Below, one piece after another: positions 8,917-16,687 of a stretch of 64,000 bases of DNA (positions are counted from its first letter, which is position 1; every line of letters begins with the position of its first letter). Made by a program: the position numbers and the translations under genes. This DNA comes from Candidatus Uhrbacteria bacterium (GTDB lineage Bacteria; Patescibacteriota; Patescibacteriia; 2-12-FULL-60-25), in contig JACRQE010000006.1 in the NCBI GenBank assembly GCA_016222815.1, positions 62,001 to 126,000 on the forward strand. Direction: 5' to 3'. The notes beneath the pieces are model-generated. The model saw only the letters and a program-made list of their open reading frames with translations, made no database searches and was not told the origin of the DNA.

Positions 8917-10220
8917 GCAAAAGTTTAGCTTTGTGGAAACGGGCGAAGGAACGGATTCCGGGCGGCAGCCAACTTCTGTCGAAACGTTCGGAGATGTTTT
9001 TGCCTGACCAATGGCCTTCGTTTTACCAAAAGGCGAAGGGCGTCGAGGTGTGGGATTTGGATGGGAAGAAATACATCGACATGTCGCTCATGGGCGTGGG
9101 CAGCTGCATTTTGGGTTATGCGGATGAAGATGTGAACCGCGCAGTGTCTTCAGCCGTCGAGCAAGGTTCGATGTGCACTTTGAATGCGCCGGAAGAAGTC
9201 GAACTGGCGGACGTCTTGTGCGGACTCCATCCGTGGGCGAGCATGGTTCGCTACGCCAGGACTGGCGGCGAATCCATGGCTATTGCGATCCGTATCGCCC
9301 GCGCCTATTCAGGCAAAGACAAGATCGCTTTCTGCGGTTACCACGGCTGGTCGGATTGGTATCTTGCGACCAACATCGGCGGCGAAAGGATGACCGGGCA
9401 CATGCTGACGGGCTTGGAACCCAAGGGCGTGCCGGCGGGGTTGGAGAACACGATGTTCCCGTTTATGTACAACAAAATCGAAGAGCTGGAGAAGATCGTG
9501 GCTGAACATCCGGACCTCGGCGTGATCGTCATGGAGCCGTTCAAGCACAAAGAACCGGAAGCCGGCTTCCTGGAGAAAGTGCGGGCCATCGCGGACAAAA
9601 TCGGCGCGGTACTGGTATTCGACGAAATTTCGATCGGCTGGCGTTTGACGCTTGGCGGTTCGCATCTCCATTATGGCGTGACGCCGGACATCGCGGTTTT
9701 CGCCAAAGCCATGAGCAACGGTTATCCGATGGCGGCCATCATGGGCAAGCGCGATGTCATGCAGGCGGCGCAGGGGACATTCATCAGCAGCACGTACTGG
9801 ACCGAGCGCATCGGCCCGACCGCGGCTTTGGCGTGCATCAAAAAGATGAAAGCCACGGATACGGCGGCGCACCTCAAGAAGATCGGCCGTCTGGTCTGGG
9901 ACGGCTGGAAGGAATTGTCGGTGAAGCACGGCATCAAGCTCAACATCCTCGGACCTGAATCCATGGTCACGTGTAGTTTCGATTACGGCGACAAGAACCT
10001 GCCGATCAAGACATTGTTCACCCAGCTCATGCTGGAGCGCGGCTACCTCGAAGCGTGCGTCGTGTATGTGAGCTTGGCGCACCAGGAACAGCATGTGAAG
10101 GATTACCTGGCGGCCGTGGACGAGGCATACGGAATCTTGGCCAAAGCCATCAGCGAAAACAACGTCGAGAATCTGCTTAAAGGCCCGGTGGCCCACGGAG
10201 GTTTCCTGAGATTGAACTGA
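8892..10220 (+). CDS. Class III PLP aminotransferase, glutamate-1-semialdehyde-mutase-like
   Basis: A 442-residue protein resembling GSA aminomutases: AKERIPGGSQLLSKR near the N-terminus, GVEVWDLDGKKYIDMSLMGV, RYARTGGESMAIAIRIARA, FDEISIGWR, and the PLP lysine in VFAKAMSNGYPM near residue 275. In heme synthesis this family moves an amino group within glutamate-1-semialdehyde, but no other heme gene is present here, and homologues in sugar clusters are thought to aminate keto sugars. A second, unrelated aminotransferase follows three bases downstream. Overlap of 25 bases with the GT2 gene supports co-transcription. The sugar role is inference from context. Confidence 0.8.
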   Translation: MENQETGLSKSLALWKRAKERIPGGSQLLSKRSEMFLPDQWPSFYQKAKGVEVWDLDGKKYIDMSLMGVGSCILGYADEDVNRAVSSAVEQGSMCTLNAPEEVELADVLCGLHPWASMVRYARTGGESMAIAIRIARAYSGKDKIAFCGYHGWSDWYLATNIGGERMTGHMLTGLEPKGVPAGLENTMFPFMYNKIEELEKIVAEHPDLGVIVMEPFKHKEPEAGFLEKVRAIADKIGAVLVFDEISIGWRLTLGGSHLHYGVTPDIAVFAKAMSNGYPMAAIMGKRDVMQAAQGTFISSTYWTERIGPTAALACIKKMKATDTAAHLKKIGRLVWDGWKELSVKHGIKLNILGPESMVTCSFDYGDKNLPIKTLFTQLMLERGYLEACVVYVSLAHQEQHVKDYLAAVDEAYGILAKAISENNVENLLKGPVAHGGFLRLN

Positions 10221-10222
10221 AC

Positions 10223-11518
10223 ATGACTATGGACAAACTCGCTATATTGGAAGGACGGACCGAGCCGTATCGCCGGCAACCATACAACTCGATCGGATCG
10301 GATGAGACGGCTGCGGCGGTGCGCGTCTTGGAATCGCGCAACTTGTCTGGGTTCGTGGGACGCGCCGGCGACGCCTTCCTCGGCGGACCGTGCGTGCGCC
10401 AACTGGAAAAAGAGTTCAGCGATTTTTTCGGCATCAAGCACGCGGTGACGTTCAATTCGGCGACCACGGCTTTGCAGGCCGCGGTGGCGGCTTTGGGGAT
10501 CGGACCCGGCGACGAAGTCATCACTTCGCCTTACACCATGTCGGCCACGGCGAGCGCCATCCTGTTGAACGGCGCGGTGCCGGTGTTCGCGGACATCCAT
10601 CCAGAATCATACTGCGTGGATCCGGAATCGGTCAGGCGCAACATCACGCCGCGGACTAAGGCCATTATCGCGGTCAATATCTTCGGCGGCGCGGCGGATT
10701 ACGACGAACTGCGCAAGATTGCGGACGAACACGGTTTGAAGATCATCGAAGACAACGCCCAGGGACCGGGCGGTACATACCGCGGGAAATATCTGGCAAC
10801 CATTGGGGACATTGGCGTGTTCAGCCTGAACGTACACAAAGTCATCCAGTGCGGCGAAGGCGGAGTGTTGGTCACGAATGACGACAAGTTGGCATATCGC
10901 GCACAGCTGGTGCGCAACCATGGCGAAGTCATCCTTGATGATACGCAAGATTTCGGCGAGCACATCATGGGGAGCAACTACCGGTTGAGCGAAGTGCATG
11001 CGGCCATCGCCAGCGTGCAGTTCAAGAAGCTCGACCAGTTTAACCAAGCACGCATCGACCAAGTCGCGTATCTGAACGAGAAGCTGAAGCAATTCGCCTG
11101 GCTCGTGCCGTGCCGCGTGCCGGAGCACATCAAACACGTCTATTACCTTTATCCTTTCGAGTTCAAATCAGACGTCTTGGGCATCAGCCGCAAGACATTC
11201 GCCAAAGCGGTGAACGCCGAAGGTTTCCGGGTGGCTGAAGGTTATGTCAAACCGATTTACCTGATGCCGGCCTACCAGAACAAGCGGATGTTCCCGCGTT
11301 CGCAGTTCCCGTTCGTTTCGACCGAGTATCCGACCGAGGTCAGTTACGCGAAAGGAATTTGCCCGACGACGGAAAGGCTGTTCGAAAAAGATTTGCTCAC
11401 CACGACCATCCACCAGCCCCCGAACACGCGCGAAGACGTGGATGCGTTTTGCGAAGTCCTGAAACGCATCGAGGAACAAGCCGCGGAGCTGAAAGAGTAT
11501 GAAGGCCAGAAAGCATAA
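10223..11518 (+). CDS. DegT/DnrJ/EryC1-family sugar aminotransferase
   Basis: A 431-residue PLP enzyme. The FNSATTALQAAVAALGIGPG and DEVITSPYTMSATASAIL segments, EDNAQGPGG, and the Schiff-base lysine region FSLNVHKVIQCGEGG near residue 210 match the DegT family, which puts an amino group on 4-keto (or 3-keto) sugar nucleotides. In a pseudaminic or legionaminic route this would be the PseC/LegC step acting on the dehydratase product. It is longer than a typical PseC (about 380 residues). Its end overlaps the next gene by 20 bases. Confidence 0.84.
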   Translation: MTMDKLAILEGRTEPYRRQPYNSIGSDETAAAVRVLESRNLSGFVGRAGDAFLGGPCVRQLEKEFSDFFGIKHAVTFNSATTALQAAVAALGIGPGDEVITSPYTMSATASAILLNGAVPVFADIHPESYCVDPESVRRNITPRTKAIIAVNIFGGAADYDELRKIADEHGLKIIEDNAQGPGGTYRGKYLATIGDIGVFSLNVHKVIQCGEGGVLVTNDDKLAYRAQLVRNHGEVILDDTQDFGEHIMGSNYRLSEVHAAIASVQFKKLDQFNQARIDQVAYLNEKLKQFAWLVPCRVPEHIKHVYYLYPFEFKSDVLGISRKTFAKAVNAEGFRVAEGYVKPIYLMPAYQNKRMFPRSQFPFVSTEYPTEVSYAKGICPTTERLFEKDLLTTTIHQPPNTREDVDAFCEVLKRIEEQAAELKEYEGQKA

Positions 11519-12545
11519 AATATTTTTTGTGGCCCAAGATATGGGCGGATGCAATGCTCTGCTTCCGGTGTATTCGCGACTCAAAAGAAATCGGCACTAC
11601 AAGACTTCGGCATTGTTCGGTCCGGTGTGCAAGCCGTATATCAGGGCCAACGGAGCCCGATTCGTAAAACCGGGTGATGATCCGAAGCGGGCTGTCGAGA
11701 AGCATCTGACATCGTACGAGCCGGATGTGGTCGTGGTGGGGATCAGTATCGGTATGAGTTTGGACAAGCATGCTGTGGCTTGGGCCAGGAAGCACGGGGT
11801 ACCGACGCTCGGAATCGCAGAATCCTGGGGCGACACCGTCATGGGCTTCAGCACTCCGGGAACGAAGGATCTGGCGTTCGAGCCAGACAGGATGTGTGTG
11901 GTCGACGATTTTTTGAAAAAGCGGATGGCGAAGGAGGGTTTCGAACCATCCCGTCTGGCAGTGACTGGTAACCCGTACTTCGATTCTTTAGCCAAAAAGA
12001 AATTGAACCGCCAAGGACGAAAAGCTGTGTACTTTTTTTGCCAGCCGTTTTCCGAGATGCCCGGGCTGAAGACCGGATTGGACGAGGTTCGTGTCTTCGG
12101 AGATCTGGTGCAGGCTTTGGAGGAATTGGAACCGGATTTGCCCGTGGTGATCCGCTTCCATCCAAGGACCAAGAATCGGCATAAGTTCGACAGTATCATC
12201 ACCGATAGCCCGTTACACATCATTATCGACAAATCGAAGAACATGGAGACTGCTTTGGAGCGAGCCGAGCTCGTGACCGGGATGTTCGGGGCGACGCTGT
12301 TCGAAGCGGCGCTTATGGGGAAGAAAGTCTTGAGCTGTCTGCCGACGCTGACCATCCCGGATCCGCTGATGTCCAACCGCTTGCGCCTCTCCGTCCCTGT
12401 TTACCGCAAGCGCGATTTGGTCCCGAAGATGAAGGCTCTGCTCGAAGACAAGAACCACGAAAAAACGTCATCGGCCATACGCAAGAGATATGTGCATGGC
12501 CGCGCGACGGAGAATGTAATTAACCAAATAGAATCACTCGTATGA
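11499..12545 (+). CDS. GT-B-like sugar-nucleotide protein (possible hydrolase or epimerase step)
   Basis: A 348-residue protein with a GT-B look: IFFVAQDMGGCNALLPVYSR at the N-terminus, then GISIGMSLDKHAVAWAR and TLGIAESWGDTVMGFS, and a C-terminal half with VVIRFHPRTKNRHKFD, TGMFGATLFEAALMGK. These patterns recall UDP-GlcNAc 2-epimerases and capsule-synthesis proteins. A nonulosonic pathway needs a UDP-releasing hydrolase (PseG) or hydrolysing epimerase (NeuC/LegG); no clear one is seen elsewhere, and this gene lies between the DegT and CMP-transferase genes where such an enzyme often sits. That assignment is only a hypothesis. It overlaps both neighbours. Confidence 0.5.
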   Translation: MKARKHKIFFVAQDMGGCNALLPVYSRLKRNRHYKTSALFGPVCKPYIRANGARFVKPGDDPKRAVEKHLTSYEPDVVVVGISIGMSLDKHAVAWARKHGVPTLGIAESWGDTVMGFSTPGTKDLAFEPDRMCVVDDFLKKRMAKEGFEPSRLAVTGNPYFDSLAKKKLNRQGRKAVYFFCQPFSEMPGLKTGLDEVRVFGDLVQALEELEPDLPVVIRFHPRTKNRHKFDSIITDSPLHIIIDKSKNMETALERAELVTGMFGATLFEAALMGKKVLSCLPTLTIPDPLMSNRLRLSVPVYRKRDLVPKMKALLEDKNHEKTSSAIRKRYVHGRATENVINQIESLV

Positions 12546-13291
12546 ATGTCGTCTGCATCATCCAAACACGCATGGGTTCCACAAGATTGCCGGGAAAAGT
12601 CCTGCGCGACCTGCAAGGTAAGCCCATGATCCAACAGGTCATCGATCGCGTGAGCGATGCGAAGACCATCAATAAAATCGTGATCGGCATCACGGCATTG
12701 CCCGAAGACGATGCGATCATCAAGGTCGTGGACGGTTATAAGGGCACGTCGGTTTTCAGGGAGAACCCGGAACGACCACGCGATCTTTTGGATTTGTATT
12801 ATCAGGCCGGAAAGAACGCCGGCGCAGATATCGTGATTCGCGTGACATCGGATTGTCCGCTAATAGACCCTGAAATCATCGACCAAGTCATCCAGCCGTT
12901 GTTGGATGACCCGGCTTTGGAATATTGCTCGAACGTCCTCGGGAAATTGACTTATCCCCGCGGTTTGGATGTCCAGGCGATCAGGATGGCGACGCTCGAG
13001 AAACTCTGGAATATCGCCACGGAGGCTGAAGACCGCGAGCATGTGACGCTCTATCTGCGTAAGCATCCGGAAGGATTTAAGACTAAAGCCATCGTTTGCG
13101 AACCGGACCTGTCCTTCCACCGTTGGACCGTGGACGAAACGGACGATTATAAACTCATAAGCGAAATCTACGATCGGTTATATCCCACGAACCCCAAGTT
13201 CCGCATGAAAGATTGTCTGGAGCTTTTCGCCAAAGATCCGGAGCTCATCAAGATAAACCAACACGTCGAACAAAAATTATCCCAATATTGA
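12542..13291 (+). CDS. SpsF/PseF-like cytidylyltransferase (copy 1)
   Basis: A 249-residue nucleotidyltransferase of the CTP_transf_3 family (PF02348). The N-terminal nucleotide loop is CIIQTRMGSTRLPGKVL, followed by DLQGKPMI; RVTSDCPLIDPEI near residue 100 and the RWTVDETDDYKL stretch near 195 are family features. Such enzymes link CMP to a nonulosonic acid before transfer (PseF, NeuA) or act in spore-coat sugar synthesis (SpsF). The start codon overlaps the upstream stop region by four bases. A paralogue follows directly. Confidence 0.82.
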   Translation: MNVVCIIQTRMGSTRLPGKVLRDLQGKPMIQQVIDRVSDAKTINKIVIGITALPEDDAIIKVVDGYKGTSVFRENPERPRDLLDLYYQAGKNAGADIVIRVTSDCPLIDPEIIDQVIQPLLDDPALEYCSNVLGKLTYPRGLDVQAIRMATLEKLWNIATEAEDREHVTLYLRKHPEGFKTKAIVCEPDLSFHRWTVDETDDYKLISEIYDRLYPTNPKFRMKDCLELFAKDPELIKINQHVEQKLSQY

Positions 13292-13292
13292 T

Positions 13293-14081
13293 ATGTCTGA
13301 AAATACGAAAACCAAGGTAGTGGCTTTGATCCAATGCCGGATGGGATCGACGCGCCTGCCGCAGAAAGTGATGATGGACCTGCAGGGCAAGCCGGTCATC
13401 GGAAAGATCCATGACAGGCTGAAGTACTGCAAGACCGTGGACCAGACCGTGATTTGCACGGCGGACACTCCGCAGAACGAACCGATCGTCAAATATGCGC
13501 AGGAGAACGGGTTGGATTGGCATGCGGGCAGCGAAAACGATTTGGTGGACCGCGTGTACCAGATGGCCAAGCGGTTCGGCGCCGATGTGGTGGTGCGTGT
13601 GACCGCGGATTGCCCGCTCGTGGATCCGCGGCTCGTGGACCAGCTGGTCCAAGCTTATCTCGACGATCCGACGCTCGAGTATGTCACCAACATCCTGCCG
13701 CCGACTTATCCTGATGGTTTGGATTTGGACGTCATCAGTTTCAAGGCATTGGAGAAATTATGGAACCGGAGCAGGGGAGATGCGTTCAAGAGCGAGTGGA
13801 TCAACCATGACCTACGCAATAATCCGGACGTGTACAAGACCAAGAGATTCAACCTCGACCGCGACCTCTCGAGCATGCGCTGGACCGTGGATTATCCGGA
13901 AGACATGGAATTGATCCGCGAAATCTTCAAACGGTTATCGCCCAACGGCGAAGTGTTTTACATGGACGACATCCTCAAGCTTCTGGAAGAAAATCCGGAG
14001 CTGGGGGAACTGAACGCCAAGTATGTGCGCGATGCGGCGTATTACGCGGCTATCGAAGAAGCTAAGCTGAATAAACAATGA
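13293..14081 (+). CDS. SpsF/PseF-like cytidylyltransferase (copy 2)
   Basis: A 262-residue paralogue of the preceding gene with the same loop MGSTRLPQKVMMDLQGKPVI, RVTADCPLVDPRLVDQ and RWTVDYPEDMELI. It begins one base after the stop of copy 1 (TGA-T-ATG). The two differ widely outside the motifs, so they probably activate different sugars, or one serves another cytidyl- or nucleotidyl-transfer. Copy 2 has an extra N-terminal SENTKTK tail and a longer C-terminus ending EEAKLNKQ. Confidence 0.82.
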   Translation: MSENTKTKVVALIQCRMGSTRLPQKVMMDLQGKPVIGKIHDRLKYCKTVDQTVICTADTPQNEPIVKYAQENGLDWHAGSENDLVDRVYQMAKRFGADVVVRVTADCPLVDPRLVDQLVQAYLDDPTLEYVTNILPPTYPDGLDLDVISFKALEKLWNRSRGDAFKSEWINHDLRNNPDVYKTKRFNLDRDLSSMRWTVDYPEDMELIREIFKRLSPNGEVFYMDDILKLLEENPELGELNAKYVRDAAYYAAIEEAKLNKQ

Positions 14082-14082
14082 T

Positions 14083-15081
14083 ATGAAATATAAAGCGGCT
14101 TTAATCGGATGCGGGAAGATCGGCGCGGGTGTGGAGCGTTATTCGGCCAAGATCCAGCCTTGGGCGCACGCCAGCGTGTTTTCGCAGAACGAGCGCACCG
14201 AACTAGTAGGCTTGATGGACAACATGGCGGACAAGAAAGAGAAGCTCTCCAAGGATTTCCCTGGCGTGCCGTTCTTTACGGACGTGGACGAGATGATGAA
14301 ACGGGTCCAACCGGAAATCGTCTCGATCGCGACGTTGCCCGAATCGCATGCCGAAATCGTGGAAAAAGTTTTGGCTTATCCGGTGAAAGCGATTTTGTGC
14401 GAGAAGCCGATCGCGCATTCCCTCGAGGCGGCTGAACGGCTCGTCGCGGCGTGCAAAGCCAAGAACGTGCCGCTGTTCATAAACCACATCCGGCGCTTCG
14501 ATCCGGAGATCCGCACCGCGAAGAAACGTCTGTCGGAAATGGGCGAAGTCATGCAGGCGCATTCGTATTACACTCGTGGCATCCACAACAACGGTACGCA
14601 TGTGTTGGATCTGCTCCGGTTTTTTTTAGGCGATATCGTGTCGGTCGTGGGCGTACGCAACCAGAAGACGGAAAACTATTCGGATTTGCCGGGCGAGATG
14701 AATATCGACGGGCTGCTGACGTTCGCATCTGGCGCGCAGGCCGCAATCCAAACAATTAATTCGGACGCGTACAGCATTTTTGATTTCGATTTCCTGGCCA
14801 AGGGCGGGAAGGTCGCGTTGCGGCATTTCGGTTTCCGCGTCGAGGATATGGGGACTAAACCGTGTTCGGCGTTTGTGGGCCACAAGGAACTTGTTGATGA
14901 AGCGCCGCATTCGTCAGGCCAGGTGAGGAGCTTCATGGCGCCGGTCGTGACGCATATCGTGGATTGCCTGGAAGGGCGCGACACGCCGGTCAGCACGGGC
15001 GAGGACGGAATTGCGGCGCTCAAGGCCATCGAAGCCATGATCAAGAGCGTGAATGAGGGCGGGAGAGTGGTGATGATTTAA
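14083..15081 (+). CDS. Gfo/Idh/MocA-family oxidoreductase
   Basis: A 332-residue protein: the NAD-binding N-terminus AALIGCGKIGAGVE, the family motif ILCEKPIAHSLEAAERL near residue 107, INHIRRFDPEI near 135, and a C-terminal alpha/beta domain with DLLRFFLGD. Members oxidise or reduce sugars at C2, C3 or C4, often on UDP-sugars in surface-glycan clusters. It closes the co-directional run (TGA-T-ATG junction with the preceding gene), so a role in making or tailoring the same sugar is likely. The exact reaction is not predictable. Confidence 0.8.
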   Translation: MKYKAALIGCGKIGAGVERYSAKIQPWAHASVFSQNERTELVGLMDNMADKKEKLSKDFPGVPFFTDVDEMMKRVQPEIVSIATLPESHAEIVEKVLAYPVKAILCEKPIAHSLEAAERLVAACKAKNVPLFINHIRRFDPEIRTAKKRLSEMGEVMQAHSYYTRGIHNNGTHVLDLLRFFLGDIVSVVGVRNQKTENYSDLPGEMNIDGLLTFASGAQAAIQTINSDAYSIFDFDFLAKGGKVALRHFGFRVEDMGTKPCSAFVGHKELVDEAPHSSGQVRSFMAPVVTHIVDCLEGRDTPVSTGEDGIAALKAIEAMIKSVNEGGRVVMI

Positions 15082-15094
15082 GACCCGGCGAGAC

Positions 15095-15164
15095 TTGTCA
15101 AAAACCGAAAAGTTTGTTAGGTTCATAAGAACCCGATTTTGGGTTTGTCCATGCCAATGGAGGT
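15095..15164 (+). promoter_or_regulatory. Promoter and Shine-Dalgarno site of the GNAT gene
   Basis: TTGTCA, 17 bases, TAGGTT, then a leader of about 38 bases with GGAGGT three bases before the ATG at 15168. The sequence AATGGAGGTCGC directly before the start recurs before the unrelated gene at 24509. This is one of very few strong ribosome binding sites in the window. Confidence 0.6.
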
Positions 15165-15167
15165 CGC

Positions 15168-15758
15168 ATGAGCTCTTTCCTGACAAGCAAGAAGGCCGCG
15201 CTGCGGCCTGTGGAATCCGAGGATTACAAGCTGATCCACAAGTGGCTGAACGATCCCAAGAATACGCGCTACATGTTCTACGGGCAGACGCCCATGAACC
15301 TGGAACAGGTTGCTGCTTTGATCAGTGCCCAGGTCACAGCGCCGCACAACACCGTCTTCATCGTGGAGAACCACGTGAATGTCCCGGCTCCCTGCGGATT
15401 CGCCGGTCTGTACAACATCCACCCGACGGCCCGCGGCGCCGAATTCCGTATTTTCCTCGACAGCGTCGTCTGGGGCAATGGGATCGGCACCGAGGTGACC
15501 GAGCTCCTGACCTTCTACGGTTTCGACCGGCTCAATCTGCACCGCATCTGGCTCGGCGTGACGTCCGAGAACAAGGGCGCGGTCAGGACGTACGAGAAGG
15601 CCGGTTACACTGTCGAAGGCGTGTTGCGCGACGATATCTACCGCAACAGCCGCTACTACGACTCGATCCGCATGGCCATCCTGCGCGACGAGTACTACAC
15701 CAAACTCTTCGAGGCGCACAAGAAGCGTTTCGCTCCCGAGCCCGAAGAAAAGAAGTGA
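15168..15758 (+). CDS. GNAT N-acetyltransferase, RimJ/RimL or PseH type
   Basis: A 196-residue single-domain acetyltransferase (PF13302). LRPVESEDYKLIHKWLNDP at the start, FRIFLDSVVWGNGIGTEVTE (the acetyl-CoA pyrophosphate loop GNGIGTE) near residue 100, and LGVTSENKGAVRTYEKAGY near 130 are diagnostic. PseH-type GNATs acetylate the 4-amino group in pseudaminic acid synthesis, which would complete the operon upstream, but RimJ/L-type protein or other small-molecule acetylation is equally possible. It has its own promoter, strong Shine-Dalgarno site and terminator, and C-rich codon endings, unlike the operon genes. Confidence 0.8.
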   Translation: MSSFLTSKKAALRPVESEDYKLIHKWLNDPKNTRYMFYGQTPMNLEQVAALISAQVTAPHNTVFIVENHVNVPAPCGFAGLYNIHPTARGAEFRIFLDSVVWGNGIGTEVTELLTFYGFDRLNLHRIWLGVTSENKGAVRTYEKAGYTVEGVLRDDIYRNSRYYDSIRMAILRDEYYTKLFEAHKKRFAPEPEEKK

Positions 15759-15764
15759 ACCCTC

Positions 15765-15795
15765 AAGCCCGTCTCACCCAGAGGCGGGCTTTCCC
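15765..15795 (+). terminator. Intrinsic terminator after the GNAT gene
   Basis: The stem AAGCCCGTCTC / GAGGCGGGCTT with one T-G wobble and a five-base loop ACCCA is followed by a short, C-interrupted T tract. Confidence 0.7.
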
Positions 15796-15839
15796 TTATC
15801 CCTTGAAATAACACGAGCATGCTGGCAAGATGGGTAGGT

Positions 15840-16676
15840 ATGCAAAACATCGTCATCATGGGCACGGGAATGGTCGGTGGGGCACTCGACCGCTATTTCA
15901 AGTCGCAGAACATCCAAGCCGGACTCTTCGATCCGCCGAAAGGCCTGGACGACATCGAAGTCCTGCGTGGCGCGGATGTCGTGTTCGTGGCCGTGCCGAC
16001 ACCGTATTATCTGGACGGCTCGGGTTTCGATGATTCGTTCATGCGCGCGGCAATCGAAGCGATCCCTGTCGCAGGAAAAACGATTGTGCTCAAATCCACC
16101 ATTACGCCGGGCACGACCGAGAAGTTCCAGACCATGTATCCGCAGCATCGCATCCTGTTCAATCCGGAGTTCCTGACCGAGACCACGGCCGACCACGACA
16201 TGCAGTATCCCAAGCGGCAGATAGTCGGCTTCACGCCGGAGAGCCGCCGCGACGCGGAGCTGGTCATGGGGCTTTTGCCGCGGGCACCGTTCGAGAAGAT
16301 CGTGTCGGCCAAGGAGGCCGAGATGGTCAAATATTTCGGTAACGCTTTTTATGCGCTCAAGGTCGCGTACGCCAACCAGATGTACGATTTGTGCCAAAAG
16401 ATGGGCGTGGACTATGACATGGTCAAAGATTGCGCCAAGGCCGAACCCATGATCGTGGGCGACCAGCATAATACGCACCTCGAGATTTTCCACAAAGGCT
16501 ATCGCGGTTACGGGGGAAAATGCCTGCCTAAGGATACGCGCAGTTTGATCCAGCTGGCCGAGAAGAACGGGGTCCAAATGACTTTGCTCAAACAGGCGGA
16601 AGAGTACAATAATAAACTGCAGAAAGAGCAGGGGATAGATATTCAATGGAAGGAAGGTTCGCCGGATAAAAAATAA
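15840..16676 (+). CDS. Short UDP-glucose/GDP-mannose dehydrogenase-like protein lacking the third domain
   Basis: The 278-residue protein has the NAD-binding start NIVIMGTGMVGGALDRYF, VFVAVPTPY, the ILFNPEFLTE motif near residue 110 and the catalytic-cysteine motif GYGGKCLPKDT near 225. It stops about 50 residues later, whereas UDP-sugar dehydrogenases normally continue about 150 residues into a UDP-binding domain. The ORF track starts at 15819, but Met at 15840 directly precedes the Rossmann strand and is preferred. A frameshifted C-terminal domain is not seen before the next gene at 16688. It may be a partner subunit, a degenerate enzyme, or a variant with altered substrate binding. Confidence 0.72.
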   Translation: MQNIVIMGTGMVGGALDRYFKSQNIQAGLFDPPKGLDDIEVLRGADVVFVAVPTPYYLDGSGFDDSFMRAAIEAIPVAGKTIVLKSTITPGTTEKFQTMYPQHRILFNPEFLTETTADHDMQYPKRQIVGFTPESRRDAELVMGLLPRAPFEKIVSAKEAEMVKYFGNAFYALKVAYANQMYDLCQKMGVDYDMVKDCAKAEPMIVGDQHNTHLEIFHKGYRGYGGKCLPKDTRSLIQLAEKNGVQMTLLKQAEEYNNKLQKEQGIDIQWKEGSPDKK

Positions 16677-16687
16677 ACTTCATATTT

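Noticed and set aside
15095-15811. 238-residue plus ORF over the GNAT gene
   Set aside because: Out-of-frame shadow of 15168..15758; the GNAT frame has all motifs and the ribosome site.
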